NCBI GenBank assembly: GCA_021733985.1
Contig: JAIPJT010000003.1
Location: 32,189-96,188, forward strand
Source: Victivallales bacterium
GTDB taxonomy: Bacteria; Verrucomicrobiota; Lentisphaeria; Victivallales; GWF2-38-69
Reading direction: 5' to 3'
Length of the DNA: 64,000 nucleotides
This document shows, piece after piece, positions 17,301-26,739 of this stretch (position 1 is the first letter of the stretch; the number at the start of each line of letters is the position of its first letter). The notes below the pieces were generated by a model. It did no database searches and was not told the origin of the DNA. It saw only the letters and a program-made list of their open reading frames with translations. Both the position numbers and the translations under genes were made by a program.

Positions 17301-18685
17301 TTGAAGAATTTTCCGATCTGTACAGTCCCGGATATTATAAGATAGATTTGGCCGGAGGTGAACATGCTGAAATATTAGCTCAGGTTTTAACAGATAAAGA
17401 AAAAGCGGAAATAGAACCTATGGATTATGTAGACTATAAATATCTTTTTAAGCCGTCTCATAACAACTTAGAAAAAGTGTTACTGCGCGCAATGAATAAA
17501 TTTATAGTTAAAAGAGATCATTTAAAGACTGTTATTGCCGGATATCCATGGTTTTTAGACTGGGGCCGTGACACCCTGATATGCGCTAGAGGCCTTATTG
17601 CAGCAGGTAATCTTGAAGAGGTAAAAAAAATACTTCTGCAGTTTGCTAAATTTTCCAAAAACGGCACACTTCCGAATATTATTCATGGTGACACGGTCGG
17701 GAACCGAGACACTTCAGATGCCCCGTTATGGCTGATTATTGCAACTGAAGACTATTGCAGCGCAGTAGATAACTATGATATTTTAAATGAAAAACTTGAT
17801 AAAGAAAGGACAATGCTTGAAAGTTTAACTTCAATTATTGAAAATTATATTAAAGGCACTTCAAACGGTATTGTTTTAGATAAGGAAAGCAAACTTGTTT
17901 ACAGTCCTTCGCATTTTACATGGATGGATACAAACTATCCGGCCGGCACTCCCCGGGAAGGCTATCCTGTAGAAATTCAGGCTTTATGGTATGCCTCTTT
18001 AGAATTTATAGGTAAAATATCAGGGAATGCTACTTATACCAAACTTTCACGAAAGGTAAAAAATTCTATTTATAAATTTTTTAGATATGAAGAACATGAT
18101 AAAAACGGAAAACCTACAGGCAATATTTGGCTATCAGACTGTCTCCATACTTCAAAATCCGGTTCTGCTGAAAAAGCTAAGGCTGATGATCATATACGGC
18201 CAAACCAGTTGTGGGCTATAACTCTTGGAGCTGTTGACAACATTGAATTGTCGAAATCGATAATACAAACCTGTTCGAAGCTGCTGGTTCCGGGGGCCAT
18301 ACGCTCAATCGCTGATAGAGAAAACAGCTATAAACTTCCGGTATATAACAATGACAAAACAAAACTTCTGAATAACCCGGAAAATCCATATTTCAGCAAA
18401 TATGAAGGAAATGAAGATACTTCAAGAAAACCGGCATATCATAACGGTACCGCCTGGACTTTCCAGTTTCCATTATACAGTGAAGCCTACTATAAAGTAT
18501 TCGGTGTTTTAGGAAAGGAACATGCTTTAAGTATACTATCTTCAAGCGAAATTTTGTTCAGACAGGGCTCATTTTATCAGATACCCGAAATCGTTGATGG
18601 CGACCTTCCTCACAGAGAAAGAGGCTGTGATGCACAGGCCTGGGGTGTAACCGAACTCTACAGGGTCTGGAAAATGTTAAAATAA
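14384..18685 (+). CDS. Bifunctional glycogen debranching-type fusion (GH13 + amylo-1,6-glucosidase)
   Basis: This 1433-residue protein joins two glycosidase modules. The first is an alpha-amylase-family (GH13) barrel with all four conserved regions: DVAINHTG near 256, [11 protein letters not shown] near 323-333 (nucleophile Asp), FLLEGLGG near 355 (acid/base Glu) and AETHDNNR near 413. The C-terminal part (about 1030-1433) resembles amylo-alpha-1,6-glucosidase (GDE C-terminal domain): WFLDWGRDT near 1055, [19 protein letters not shown] near 1189 and [11 protein letters not shown] near 1267. No signal peptide is seen, so it probably acts on cytoplasmic glycogen, which would fit glgC and glgA in the window. 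The order mimics the eukaryotic debranching enzyme. The middle section (about 600-1000) is not assigned. The ribosome site GAAGG is good. Confidence 0.85.
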   Translation: MVKLTQTPGIGEHKLFFCGDIIKFKLELDTPVKGRAFLRTNLEKGYVLRREVIARTLENRVGSAQDWHDIPMFKVNEKVYTVDIALTEVGHYEAMCCFFAETKNEPYWPGSKNIAINVEPAEYSCANSIYCAFPRQFGPNKYNSESKPIAGLTNSKMIKFDKEGFTVIPPSGTFRDLKKELDHIINDLNCRIIHLLPVNPTPTVYARMGRYGSPYASLDFTNIDPSLAEFDKRATPLEQFLELVDEIHHKNAKLIIDVAINHTGWASKVHEEHPEWLLREEDGKIISPGAWGVTWGDLTELDHKNLELREYLAEMFLIWCERGVDGFRCDAGYMIPFDVWEYIIANVKQQYPDTIFLLEGLGGDIKITLNLLDKANMNWAYSELFQNYTKKEITEYVEFAHKISGEDGLMVNYAETHDNNRLAATSKEYSMMRTGLCALLSSSGAFGFTNGVEWFATEKIDVHQARALNWGSETNQVDYLSKINTILINHPAFHRCSKIKFVDTKNDNIIGAVRTCKNNEFKALILINLDYKNPSKFKYSDLDLGDFSDIPFYDLLNDLDLTKEYKEDIAVKLKPGQILCLEQSPSTITNLMAEKVVRPDIIDVQRARALALEIICWKNSSNVVNEIDSSSAAEKLIADPLKFCSNLYTENTPVPIVHFSWPEDTRRKIMIPPNHMLFVTAPHRFRVSLKYNNEIVVQHYSLYCKQGKYFTFLKYSEKANLFGYATISIHVYTEKKCVKTDSDLLLLGYDFNSPNHYLSAKEIRKFSGTFLDTNGRGGMMRPCLNWGEINDGYNAVLAANTNTDYPVDRQIMFNRARAWILRQGRSEELNINTTRDFFINSEGGGTWTFHVPVGNGLYADCSIAMIMVDNCNALKMSIYRHPSHGKKHYMQDDDIIHFIMRPDIEDRSFHEETKANDELKQKFEKAVSGFEKGFSFSPTSERTLRVISSKGFFGVEPEWKTSISRKTEAERGFEEFSDLYSPGYYKIDLAGGEHAEILAQVLTDKEKAEIEPMDYVDYKYLFKPSHNNLEKVLLRAMNKFIVKRDHLKTVIAGYPWFLDWGRDTLICARGLIAAGNLEEVKKILLQFAKFSKNGTLPNIIHGDTVGNRDTSDAPLWLIIATEDYCSAVDNYDILNEKLDKERTMLESLTSIIENYIKGTSNGIVLDKESKLVYSPSHFTWMDTNYPAGTPREGYPVEIQALWYASLEFIGKISGNATYTKLSRKVKNSIYKFFRYEEHDKNGKPTGNIWLSDCLHTSKSGSAEKAKADDHIRPNQLWAITLGAVDNIELSKSIIQTCSKLLVPGAIRSIADRENSYKLPVYNNDKTKLLNNPENPYFSKYEGNEDTSRKPAYHNGTAWTFQFPLYSEAYYKVFGVLGKEHALSILSSSEILFRQGSFYQIPEIVDGDLPHRERGCDAQAWGVTELYRVWKMLK

Positions 18686-18800
18686 CAAAAAAAATCCGCT
18701 GCGGTCTTTATTAAAATTTATACCATTTAATACTAAAAAAAAATATGTTTACATTTATATTATATATTGTTTTAACAATAAAAAATTGTGGAGATCTATT

Positions 18801-20519
18801 ATGAAAAAAATCAATGATTGGTATGACAATTTCGGAGAAGTTTTAATTGCCTCTGACCACGGCGGACTTGAAATGAAAAAAATCATCCGCAATACCCTGC
18901 AGGAAAAAGGAACAGAAACACTTGACCTGGGTCCGGATAAATATGTATCCACAGATGATTACTCGGATTATGCAGCAGAACTTTCTTCAAGAATATCTAA
19001 AGGGAAAAATAAATGTGGAATTTTAATATGCCGCAGCGGTGCGGGTATGGTCATAAATGCAAACAGATTTCACTATGTAAGAGCATTTGTTGCATTGAAC
19101 CAGGAAAGCGCAAGAGTCAGTAGATCGCATAACTGCTCAAATGTACTGGTCTTACCTGCAGATTTTATTGATGCTGAAGAAGCAGTGAAAATTATTGAAA
19201 CATGGCTCTCTACACCTTTCAGCAATGAGGATAGACACCTCAGACGTATTGAAAAAGTTGAATTAAATTCTTATGACGAAGTAGCAACTATTAGAACGGT
19301 TGACCCGGAAATTGCAGAATATATTGAAGAAGAAGGAAACCGCCAGGAAGACGGGCTTGAACTTATAGCATCCGAAAACTTTGCCAGTACTGCTGTGCAG
19401 GCAGCCCAGGGCAGCATATTAACTAATAAATACGCAGAAGGATACCCGGGCAAAAGATATTACGGAGGATGTGAAGTCGTTGATAAAGTGGAATTGCTGG
19501 GTATTGAAAGAGCCTGCAAAATTTTTGATGCTGAAGCCGCAAATGTCCAGCCGCATTCCGGCAGCCAGGCAAACATGGCAGCATATTTTGCTCTTATTAA
19601 ACCGGGTGATACTATTTTAGCAATGGACCTTGCACACGGAGGACATTTAACTCACGGACATCCGCTGAACTTCAGCGGAATGATGTATAATGTTATTCCT
19701 TACGGAGTGAAAAAAGATACTGAAACTATAGATTATGACCACCTGGAGGAACTCGCAGTCGAAAATAAGCCAAACTTGATCGTGGCCGGTGCAAGTGCAT
19801 ATTCAAGAGTTATAGATTTTGAAAGGCTTAAAAAAATAGCGGATAAAATAGATGCTAAGTTAATGGTTGATATGGCTCATATTGCAGGGTTGGTCGCAGC
19901 CGGACTTCACCCAAACCCAGTCCCCTACTGTGATATTGTTACTACTACAACTCATAAATCACTGAGAGGCCCTCGCGGGGGACTTATACTCTGTAAAAAA
20001 GAATACTTGAAAGCTGTTAACTCAAAAGTATTCCCCGGTATTCAGGGCGGCCCTTTAATGCATGTTATCGCAGCAAAAGCAGTATGCTTTAAAGAGGCTA
20101 TGACTGAAGAGTTTAAAGGATATCAGAAACAGCTTATTGCCAATGCAGCCAAACTTGCTGAAGAACTTGTTAACTGCGGTTTCAGGATTGTATCAGGCGG
20201 AACAGATAACCACCTTATGCTTGTTGACCTGCAGCCGAAAAAAACTACTGGAAAAGCTGTACAGAACGGACTTGAAAAAGCAGGAATAACCGTTAATAAA
20301 AATATGATTCCTTTTGATCCGGCTAAACCGTTTATAACAAGCGGAATAAGGATAGGTACGCCGGCGGTGACAACACGCGGCCTAAAAGAAAAGGATATGC
20401 ATAACATAGCATTATGGATAAGCAGGGTTGTCGATAATTTAAATAATGATGAAGTATTGGCTGAAATTAAAGAGGAAGTAAAAGCTTTCGCTGAGAAGCA
20501 TCCAATGCCCTCTTTTTAA
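18801..20519 (+). CDS. glyA: RpiB-GlyA fusion: ribose-5-phosphate isomerase B-like domain + serine hydroxymethyltransferase
   Basis: Two usually separate enzymes lie in one 572-residue chain. Residues 1 to about 150 form an RpiB/LacAB-type domain ([29 protein letters not shown], keeping the Cys that acts as base in RpiB). Residues from about 160 on are a complete [41 protein letters not shown], and [15 protein letters not shown] with the PLP Lys at 386. SHMT makes glycine and methylene-tetrahydrofolate from serine. I chose the ATG at 18801 because GGAG lies seven bases before it; a TTG at 18786 is also in frame. No stop or frame break separates the domains. A weak hairpin follows the gene. 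Confidence 0.93.
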   Translation: MKKINDWYDNFGEVLIASDHGGLEMKKIIRNTLQEKGTETLDLGPDKYVSTDDYSDYAAELSSRISKGKNKCGILICRSGAGMVINANRFHYVRAFVALNQESARVSRSHNCSNVLVLPADFIDAEEAVKIIETWLSTPFSNEDRHLRRIEKVELNSYDEVATIRTVDPEIAEYIEEEGNRQEDGLELIASENFASTAVQAAQGSILTNKYAEGYPGKRYYGGCEVVDKVELLGIERACKIFDAEAANVQPHSGSQANMAAYFALIKPGDTILAMDLAHGGHLTHGHPLNFSGMMYNVIPYGVKKDTETIDYDHLEELAVENKPNLIVAGASAYSRVIDFERLKKIADKIDAKLMVDMAHIAGLVAAGLHPNPVPYCDIVTTTTHKSLRGPRGGLILCKKEYLKAVNSKVFPGIQGGPLMHVIAAKAVCFKEAMTEEFKGYQKQLIANAAKLAEELVNCGFRIVSGGTDNHLMLVDLQPKKTTGKAVQNGLEKAGITVNKNMIPFDPAKPFITSGIRIGTPAVTTRGLKEKDMHNIALWISRVVDNLNNDEVLAEIKEEVKAFAEKHPMPSF

Positions 20520-20538
20520 AATCTGTTGATTTTATCAA

Positions 20539-20564
20539 ATACCTCCGGCAGTAGTCGGGGGTAT
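20539..20564 (+). terminator. Possible terminator after the rpiB-glyA fusion
   Basis: ATACCTCCG and CGGGGGTAT pair (one G-T) around an 8-base loop, 20 bases after the stop. No T tract follows, so termination is uncertain. Confidence 0.45.
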
Positions 20565-20666
20565 CTAATAATGCCTCCTCCTGTTCAGAAAAAGGGGGGA
20601 CTCTTCTGGTTTTCAAATGTATTTGCTTAAAAACAAAGTAAAAATCTTTTACTTGTCCCTTGATAT

Positions 20667-20804
20667 ACACAAGAGTATGCGGTTTCATGGTTTTTGTCCT
20701 TCGTAACTGAACCTGGCCATACATTTTATTTTTCGACCTTATCATTCGATACAGTTTATACCGTATGGTGTGATGGATAAAAAAACCAAAACGTTTTGGG
20801 TATA
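20667..20804 (-). repeat. Repeat C, copy C2, directly upstream of the permease gene
   Basis: It is the inverted match of 14103-14240. It ends three bases before the ATG of the permease gene and carries a perfect 16-bp palindrome CCCAAAACGTTTTGGG (20785-20800). The gene's whole upstream region is therefore repeat sequence. Confidence 0.78.
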
Positions 20805-20806
20805 CT

Positions 20807-21565
20807 ATGAAATATTCGACAATAGCTGTATTTGTTTTAACATTTTTTATAATAGCAGTAATTGCGGTAGGTTGTTTCAGTATTACTATAGACTCAGCTG
20901 TAGCTATATTCAGAGATAAAAATTTTTTAACTGCAGTACTGTTTTCTCTGGAAACTTCTATATGCGCTGTAATTCTTGCAATAATTATAGGGGTGCCGGC
21001 AGGCTTGTATTTGTCAAAACGCAATAACTACATGGTTTACATAATCGATTCTGTACTCGATATACCTATTGTTGTACCGCCCCTTATTGTAGGCGTGCTG
21101 ATGCTTAACTTTTTAAACATAGCTGCTTTAAGGAGTATATACAATTTTATATTCACATTCTGGGGCGCTGTAATAGCCCAGTTTTTCGTATCAATACCTT
21201 TAACCGTTAAATCAGCCAGGAATTCCTTTGCGATGGTCCCCCCCGTGTATGAAATGATAGCTATTACTTTAGGGAAAAAACCCTTTAAGGCATTTTGGGA
21301 CACTACTTTAAAAATTGCTCTTCCAGGTATCTCATCCGGACTTATTTTAACTTGGATGAGGTGTTTAGGTGAATTTGGCGCGACTCTCATGGTTGGGGGC
21401 GGAATTCCGGGAAAAACCGAAAATATCCCTGTCAACATTTATATTAATATAACTTCGGGTAATTATGAGAAAGGGCTGTCGGCGAGTATAATCACCATAA
21501 TTATAGCTTTTACTTGCATATTGTTTATGAGGATATTATATTTTTTTAGAAAGAACGAAAAATAA
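20807..21565 (+). CDS. Molybdate/tungstate-type ABC transporter permease
   Basis: This inner-membrane permease of the ModB/CysT/WtpB type should import an oxyanion, most likely molybdate or tungstate. The 252-residue protein has six predicted membrane segments. It carries the ATPase-coupling loop near 185-200 (LGKKPFKAFWDTTLKIALPGI) and the signature GEFGATLMVGGGIPGKTENIPVNIY near 190-215. The ribosome site is poor (GGG six bases before ATG). The upstream DNA is repeat C. Its binding protein and ATPase are not adjacent; matching genes lie at 39.5-41.3 kb on the other strand. The small Cys protein follows after 12 bases. Confidence 0.85.
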   Translation: MKYSTIAVFVLTFFIIAVIAVGCFSITIDSAVAIFRDKNFLTAVLFSLETSICAVILAIIIGVPAGLYLSKRNNYMVYIIDSVLDIPIVVPPLIVGVLMLNFLNIAALRSIYNFIFTFWGAVIAQFFVSIPLTVKSARNSFAMVPPVYEMIAITLGKKPFKAFWDTTLKIALPGISSGLILTWMRCLGEFGATLMVGGGIPGKTENIPVNIYINITSGNYEKGLSASIITIIIAFTCILFMRILYFFRKNEK

Positions 21566-21577
21566 GAGGTTTCAGTT

Positions 21578-21769
21578 ATGGAAGACAGAACAAATAGATT
21601 AAAAAGTGCTATAAAAGAAGGGATTAATGAAGAAGAAGGTAAAAAATATTTAACCTGCGGTAAAGCTCACCAAATTTCAAAAAAGCAGAATATTACCTTA
21701 AAAGAGTTAGGCAATTATTGTAATCAGAATGGAATAAAAATTATAAAATGCCAATTGGGATGCTTTTAA
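21578..21769 (+). CDS. Small conserved-looking Cys protein ending CQLGCF
   Basis: The 63-residue protein has one Cys in YLTCGKAHQIS near 28 and a C-terminal CQLGCF. The body looks like a small helical DNA- or ligand-binding fold (ISKKQNITLKELGNYCNQNGIKI). I recall similar short proteins ending CQLGCF near molybdate transport or molybdopterin genes in anaerobes, but I cannot name the family. The ribosome site AAGAGG is good. It starts 12 bases after the permease, so it is co-transcribed with it. Metal or cofactor sensing is a guess from the cysteines and the position. Confidence 0.7.
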   Translation: MEDRTNRLKSAIKEGINEEEGKKYLTCGKAHQISKKQNITLKELGNYCNQNGIKIIKCQLGCF

Positions 21770-21781
21770 TATAATACTGTT

Positions 21782-22954
21782 ATGGAACCTGTAATAAAAA
21801 GCTTACTTGACAATGATTTATATAAATTTACTATGCTGCAGGCGTTTTATAATTTTGAGAGGCAGCTTGACGCCGAGTACAGGTTTACCTGCAGAACTGA
21901 AAATATTGATTTTTCAGATTGTATAAAAAAAATAAAAGAACAGTTGGATCTGTTAAGTAAGCTGTCTTTCAAAAGGGAAGAACTCGAATATTTAAATGCT
22001 ATCCCTTATTTTAAAACTGAATTCATTGATTTTCTAAGTAAATTCAGGTTCGATACTAAGTATATAGTTAAATGTGAAACTGACAAAAAGGGACAACTTC
22101 AAATAATTATTAAAGGTCCCGTTATCTATACAAGTCTGTTTGAGGTACCTATTCTTGCGATTGTCAATCAATTGTATTTTAATAAAAGAGTTTTAAATTC
22201 TAAGGCATGGGAATGCGGAGAACTGAAACTAAAAAATAAAATAAATTTTTTGAATAATGCCGGGAAAAATATTTTTTTTGCAGATTTTGGTACAAGAAGA
22301 AGATATTCATTAACGTGGCATGAGCATGTAATAGATGAAATCATAAAATCCGGATATAAAGGTTTTATTGGTACGAGCAATGTTTATTTTGCTAAGAAAT
22401 ACAATATAAAACCAGTCGGAACAATGGCTCATGAATGGATAATGGCTCATGCCGGCACAGTTCCGGTACAGGAAAGTACAGAGCTTGCATTAAAACGCTG
22501 GATTGACTTTTATGAAGGTGAACTTGGTATAGCGCTGACTGATACTTATACTACAGATCATTATCTTACGGTTTTTAACGAAAACCTTGCCAAAGCATAT
22601 ACTGGTGTCAGGCATGATTCCGGAGACTGGAAAAAATGGGGGCTTAAAATGATCAATCATTATAATAAACTGGGTATAAATCCAAAAGATAAAATCCTTG
22701 TTTTCAGTGATAATCTAAATTTTAAAAGAGCCGAAGAAATTTATGAAGTTTTTCATGAACGGGCAAAAACTTTGTTTGGAATTGGGACAAACCTTACAAA
22801 CGATGTAGGTATAAAACCTATTCAGATTGTAATAAAACTTGTTGAGTCTAATGGAAATCCCGTAATAAAAATCTCTGATTCTCCCGGGAAACTTATCTGT
22901 AAAGATGAGAAATATAAGAATTCGGTCATTAAATATTTTAATAAATTTATCTGA
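21782..22954 (+). CDS. pncB: Nicotinate phosphoribosyltransferase
   Basis: It converts nicotinate and PRPP to nicotinate mononucleotide in NAD salvage. The 390-residue protein has the family N-terminus LLDNDLYKFTMLQAFYNF. It also has FFADFGTRRRYSLTWHEHVI near 163-182, GTSNVYFAKKYNIKPVGTMAHEWIM near 198-222, and GVRHDSGDWKKWG near 278. The His in GTMAHEW corresponds to the phosphorylated or active-site His region. It is tightly followed by pncA, its metabolic partner, and preceded 12 bases earlier by the CQLGCF gene. Confidence 0.95.
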   Translation: MEPVIKSLLDNDLYKFTMLQAFYNFERQLDAEYRFTCRTENIDFSDCIKKIKEQLDLLSKLSFKREELEYLNAIPYFKTEFIDFLSKFRFDTKYIVKCETDKKGQLQIIIKGPVIYTSLFEVPILAIVNQLYFNKRVLNSKAWECGELKLKNKINFLNNAGKNIFFADFGTRRRYSLTWHEHVIDEIIKSGYKGFIGTSNVYFAKKYNIKPVGTMAHEWIMAHAGTVPVQESTELALKRWIDFYEGELGIALTDTYTTDHYLTVFNENLAKAYTGVRHDSGDWKKWGLKMINHYNKLGINPKDKILVFSDNLNFKRAEEIYEVFHERAKTLFGIGTNLTNDVGIKPIQIVIKLVESNGNPVIKISDSPGKLICKDEKYKNSVIKYFNKFI

Positions 22955-22967
22955 AAAAGAGAAGAAT

Positions 22968-23579
22968 ATGAAAGCTCTGATATTAGTCGATATACAGAAT
23001 GACTTTATGCCGGGTGGTAATCTTGCTGTCCCGGAAGGGGATAAAATAGTTCCTATTATAAATGAACTCATGGATAAGTTTGACTTAGTAATTGCAGCAA
23101 TGGACTGGCATCCAAGAGGTCACAAAAGTTTTGCAAGTTCGCACTACGGAAAAAAACCAGGAGATGTCATTGAGTTAAACGGCTGTAGGCAGATATTATG
23201 GCCTGAACACTGTATTCAAAACACAATAGGCAGCCAGATTCATAATGATATAGTTACAAAAAAAATTACTAAAATTATTTATAAAGGAACTAACATAAAC
23301 ATAGACAGCTACAGTGCCTTTCTTGAAAATGACAAAAAACATACAACTGGACTGGATATATATCTTAAAAATAATAGAATAAGAGATATATACATTGCAG
23401 GGCTTGCTACAGATTACTGTGTAAAATATACAGCCATCGACGGCAGTGAAGCAGGTTTTAATGTTTTTTTAATTAAAGAAGCATGCAGAGGTGTTGAGCT
23501 AAACAATGGTGATATCACAAAGGCTGTTAATGAAATGTCAAAATATGATATAAAATTTATTTCTAAAAACGAATTTTAA
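22968..23579 (+). CDS. pncA: Nicotinamidase
   Basis: It hydrolyses nicotinamide to nicotinate, feeding PncB. I chose the ATG at 22968 because MKALILVDIQNDFMPGG is the normal N-terminus and a purine-rich AAAAAGAGAAG precedes it. A longer frame from 22905 only overlaps pncB. The 203-residue protein shows the catalytic Asp in VDIQNDF and metal ligands in DWHPRGHKSF. The catalytic Cys is in AGLATDYCVKYTAIDG near 150. It begins 13 bases after the pncB stop, so the two form one salvage unit. Confidence 0.95.
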   Translation: MKALILVDIQNDFMPGGNLAVPEGDKIVPIINELMDKFDLVIAAMDWHPRGHKSFASSHYGKKPGDVIELNGCRQILWPEHCIQNTIGSQIHNDIVTKKITKIIYKGTNINIDSYSAFLENDKKHTTGLDIYLKNNRIRDIYIAGLATDYCVKYTAIDGSEAGFNVFLIKEACRGVELNNGDITKAVNEMSKYDIKFISKNEF

Positions 23580-23618
23580 CAATAACTTATATCAAGATTA
23601 AAAATAGGAGATCATAGT

Positions 23619-24098
23619 ATGATTAAAAATTCAGGAAAAATTGTTTTCTTAATTTCTTTCTTTATTATTTGTATGATTGGCAGTAATGTTGTTAATGCTT
23701 TCAGTACCGAGTATTCATCCACTGAAGTAGAGTACCTGGAAATGCTTGACAAGGCAGATGTTGTAGTGGATTTATGCGTACATGATGATACTATTAAGTT
23801 AAAAAATCACCGGGAAAAAAAATATATAAAGGATGTATTAATTATATCACCCAGAACAGAGGAAATTCTTAACAGGAAAATACTGAAGATAAAACATCAC
23901 CCGGATATAAAAAAAATTATTGAATATACTATTTCAGCCTGGAAAGCTAATAAAACAAAAAGATTATTTAAAATAGGCAGGTATTATACTACTGTTACAG
24001 TAGGGCAGGACAGGCATATATATATCTTAGCTATACTTGAGCAGAAAAAATTTGACAATATCTTTATTCGTTACAAACCTGCTATTCTGGTAAAATAG
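23619..24098 (+). CDS. Exported protein of unknown function
   Basis: The family is not recognised. The 159-residue protein has a typical signal peptide (MIKNSGK, a hydrophobic core of about 17 residues, cleavage probably after VVNA near 27). The mature part is rich in Lys and Ile, with the pattern YLEMLDKADVVVDLCVHDD and a C-terminal beta-rich segment (YYTTVTVGQDRHIYILAILEQ). It has a single Cys. The ribosome site AGGAGATC is good. It follows pncA by 39 bases and is convergent with guaA. A periplasmic location is likely, but the role is unknown. Confidence 0.65.
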   Translation: MIKNSGKIVFLISFFIICMIGSNVVNAFSTEYSSTEVEYLEMLDKADVVVDLCVHDDTIKLKNHREKKYIKDVLIISPRTEEILNRKILKIKHHPDIKKIIEYTISAWKANKTKRLFKIGRYYTTVTVGQDRHIYILAILEQKKFDNIFIRYKPAILVK

Positions 24099-24165
24099 TA
24101 TAACTGCCTTTTGAAATATAATCATTATTTTTAAATTATAAATTTCGAATTCCGGGTCCCTGGAT

Positions 24166-25710
24166 TTACTCCCATTCGATGGTTCCCGGTGGTTTTGAAG
24201 TAATATCCAGAACAACTCTGTTTATGCCTCTAACTTCGCTGATTATTCTGCTGGAAATTTTTTCCAGAATATCATGAGGGATTCTAGCCCAGTCAGCAGT
24301 CATTGCATCATCGCTTTCTACAATTCTTAAAGCTGCAACGTTTTCGTAGCTTCTTTCGTCCCCCATTACGCCGACTGATTTTACAGGCAGTAAAACTGCA
24401 AAGGCCTGCCAAACTTTATAATAAAGGTTGGCTTTTTTTATTTCATCTACAACAATATAATCTGCTTCACGCAGAATATCTAATTTTTTCTTTGTCAAAT
24501 TACCCAGCAGTCTGACAGCAAGGCCCGGCCCCGGAAAGGGCTGCCTGAAAACAACTTCTTTGGGTAATCCCAGTTCAAGACCGAGTTTTCTAACTTCATC
24601 TTTAAATAAACAGCGAATGGGTTCTAAAAGTCTTAAATTCATTATATCAGGGAGTCCGCCGACATTGTGGTGGCTTTTTATCATTGAACTAGGATTATCG
24701 CCGATAGGGACACTTTCAATTACGTCAGGATAAGTTGTACCCTGAGCTAAAAATTCAGCTTCTTTAATTTCGAGAGCCGCATTATCAAAAACCTCTATAA
24801 ACTTATTACCGATAACTTTTCTTTTTTTCTCGGGATCAGTTATACCGCGCAAGCTTTTAAGAAACTCTTTTTCTGCATCAACATATTTTAAGTTTATTTT
24901 AAAATGCTTTGCATAAAGTTTCTTTACTGCCTCAGCTTCGTTTTTCCTTAGTAATCCATTATTAACAAAAATGCAAATAAGCTGCTCCCCGATAGCCTTA
25001 TTTATCAATGCTGCAGTTACGGACGAATCTACACCTCCGCTTAAAGCGAGAATAACAGTTTTATTTTTTACTTTTTCTCTGATTTCCTTTACTGCAATAT
25101 CAATATAAGAACTCATAGTCCACTGGTCTTTAATACTGCATATGTTTCTGCAGAAATTTTCTAAAATCTTCATTCCAAATTCTGTATGAACAACTTCCGG
25201 ATGAAACTGTATTCCATATAATTTTTTCCGGGGGTTAGCGATTGCAGCAAATTCTGTATTGTCAGTACAGGCAATAGCAGAAAAGCCGCCGGGCAGCTTT
25301 TCAACCTTATCTCCATGACTCATCCATGCTGTAATCTGTTCCGCAGGTATGTCATGGAATAAATCTTCCTTAGACTGAATAAAAAGTTCTGTTCTTCCAT
25401 ATTCCCTTGCATTGCATGGTGTAATTTTTCCATTCAGTCCATAAACCATTAACTGTTCTCCGTAACAGATACCTAACACAGGAATTTTAAGTTTAAAAAT
25501 TTCTGTGCTGCATTTAGGGGATTCTTCAGTTAATACACTTGAAGGGCCGCCACTCAAAATTATCCCTTCAGGTTTTTCTTCCTTTATCTTATCTATTGGT
25601 GTATTAAACGGAAGAATTTTGCTGTAAATATTGATCTCTCGTATACGTCTTGCTATCAACTGACTGTACTGAGATCCAAAATCCAGTATGATAACTGTTT
25701 CTTTTTTCAT
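24166..25710 (-). CDS. guaA: GMP synthase (glutamine-hydrolysing)
   Basis: It aminates XMP to GMP using glutamine and ATP. The 514-residue protein has an N-terminal class I glutamine amidotransferase domain (ILDFGSQYSQLIARRIRE; nucleophile Cys in LGICYGEQL near 84; His and Glu in QFHPEV near 170). The ATP-pyrophosphatase domain follows (ALSGGVDSSV near 224), then the dimerisation domain ending DITSKPPGTIEWE. The start follows the zinc-ribbon gene by 22 bases, so it may be transcribed together with the ExbB/ExbD cluster. Otherwise it is a plain housekeeping gene. Confidence 0.97.
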   Translation of the reverse strand: MKKETVIILDFGSQYSQLIARRIREINIYSKILPFNTPIDKIKEEKPEGIILSGGPSSVLTEESPKCSTEIFKLKIPVLGICYGEQLMVYGLNGKITPCNAREYGRTELFIQSKEDLFHDIPAEQITAWMSHGDKVEKLPGGFSAIACTDNTEFAAIANPRKKLYGIQFHPEVVHTEFGMKILENFCRNICSIKDQWTMSSYIDIAVKEIREKVKNKTVILALSGGVDSSVTAALINKAIGEQLICIFVNNGLLRKNEAEAVKKLYAKHFKINLKYVDAEKEFLKSLRGITDPEKKRKVIGNKFIEVFDNAALEIKEAEFLAQGTTYPDVIESVPIGDNPSSMIKSHHNVGGLPDIMNLRLLEPIRCLFKDEVRKLGLELGLPKEVVFRQPFPGPGLAVRLLGNLTKKKLDILREADYIVVDEIKKANLYYKVWQAFAVLLPVKSVGVMGDERSYENVAALRIVESDDAMTADWARIPHDILEKISSRIISEVRGINRVVLDITSKPPGTIEWE

Positions 25711-25732
25711 TATAATTCATTTCTGTTATAGG

Positions 25733-25972
25733 TTAAAATCTATGCTTTTTTAAAAAACATAAAGAGCTACATTTAGGGCATTTACGTGAAGATTCACCTG
25801 TTTTAATTAAAAATATATAGCCGCAGTCCTCGCATACACAGAGCTTGCCCTCTGAAAGCGACCAGTCATTTATATTAGTTCGCCATGACTCTCGTGCCCA
25901 AAGTATAGTTAAATATATAAACCAGCCAAGGATATAGATAAAAAAAGCGTATTCATAATTTATAGGTATCAT
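25733..25972 (-). CDS. Small membrane protein with zinc ribbon
   Basis: The function is unknown. The 79-residue protein has one N-terminal membrane segment (YAFFIYILGWFIYLTILWA, about 7-25). A cytoplasmic-side four-Cys zinc-ribbon pattern follows (CEDCGYIFLI, then RKCPKCSSLC). Its ATG overlaps the TonB-like stop by four bases (ATGA), which implies translational coupling to the ExbB/ExbD/TonB-like operon. It could be an accessory membrane factor of that complex; only position supports this. Confidence 0.7.
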   Translation of the reverse strand: MIPINYEYAFFIYILGWFIYLTILWARESWRTNINDWSLSEGKLCVCEDCGYIFLIKTGESSRKCPKCSSLCFLKKHRF

Positions 25973-26724
25973 AAGCTCTCCTTTTGCCAGACAACTTCAA
26001 TTTTAAGGTATTTATTTGGAGAAAAGTATTTAGAATCAATAAAAGATGATTGTGTTATAATAGTGTTTCTTGCCATATTATCCAAATTTATACTTCCTGA
26101 AGATTTTAAGATTTTTACATCCGGAAAAAAATCGGGATTTTCTGTACATTTGACTTGAATAAGGGTGCTGCTTTGGGGTGGGTATTTTTTTATTATATGC
26201 TTCATCTCCATAGAAGCTGGAAATTTTAAAGGAATTGTCTCTCCAGAGTAATAATCCCTGAAAAGCGGATATTCTAATTTTAACTTAGGCAATTCAAAAG
26301 AAACTTCGGGCAGTGCAGGATAAGTATAAAGATTATATATCGAATAATTGTTTTCAAGGGATCTGTATGGGAGAAAGATTTTATCTATTTTTAAAGGTTT
26401 AATCTGTCTGTTAAATGATAAAAGTGAAGGTTGCCGGTTTATTAATTTAAATTTATATTTGCCGTTTAAAATTCTACTGTAATTGTATTTACTGTTTGGC
26501 AGTATAACTAAAGTTGGATCATTTATAACCAACCAGTCATGGATATTCCTTTCCATATCGGTTTTATTTTCTCCAAGAGGGATCATAGTAATTTTGTTGT
26601 GTCTGCTGTGGTTAGTATAAACCTTGAGTTTTATAGGAGTAAATAAAATCAACAGTAAAACATAAACAGCTGATGCTGTGAAAATCGCAAAAAACCAATG
26701 TATATTTTTATTACTCAGGTTCAT
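25969..26724 (-). CDS. TonB-like energy transducer
   Basis: TonB-type proteins carry energy from the ExbB/ExbD motor to the outer membrane. The 251-residue product has a short cytoplasmic N-terminus and one membrane segment (about 10-29, WFFAIFTASAVYVLLLILF). A periplasmic stretch without the classic Pro-rich run follows. The C-terminal domain of about 80 residues has the TonB-like pattern VKCTENPDFFPDVKILKSSGSINLDNMARNTI. It lies directly after exbB and exbD. The usual GYP-type motif is not obvious, so it is a divergent member. No TonB-dependent receptor is in the window. Confidence 0.72.
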   Translation of the reverse strand: MNLSNKNIHWFFAIFTASAVYVLLLILFTPIKLKVYTNHSRHNKITMIPLGENKTDMERNIHDWLVINDPTLVILPNSKYNYSRILNGKYKFKLINRQPSLLSFNRQIKPLKIDKIFLPYRSLENNYSIYNLYTYPALPEVSFELPKLKLEYPLFRDYYSGETIPLKFPASMEMKHIIKKYPPQSSTLIQVKCTENPDFFPDVKILKSSGSINLDNMARNTIITQSSFIDSKYFSPNKYLKIEVVWQKESL

Positions 26725-26739
26725 ACTAATAATAAATTT

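Noticed and set aside
18786..18800. TTG start five codons before the chosen rpiB-glyA start
   Set aside because: The GGAG ribosome site lies at the right distance only from the ATG at 18801.
20467..21024. 185-residue minus-strand ORF across repeat C2 and the permease start
   Set aside because: It overlaps a clear permease gene and a non-coding repeat, has no family features and no ribosome site.
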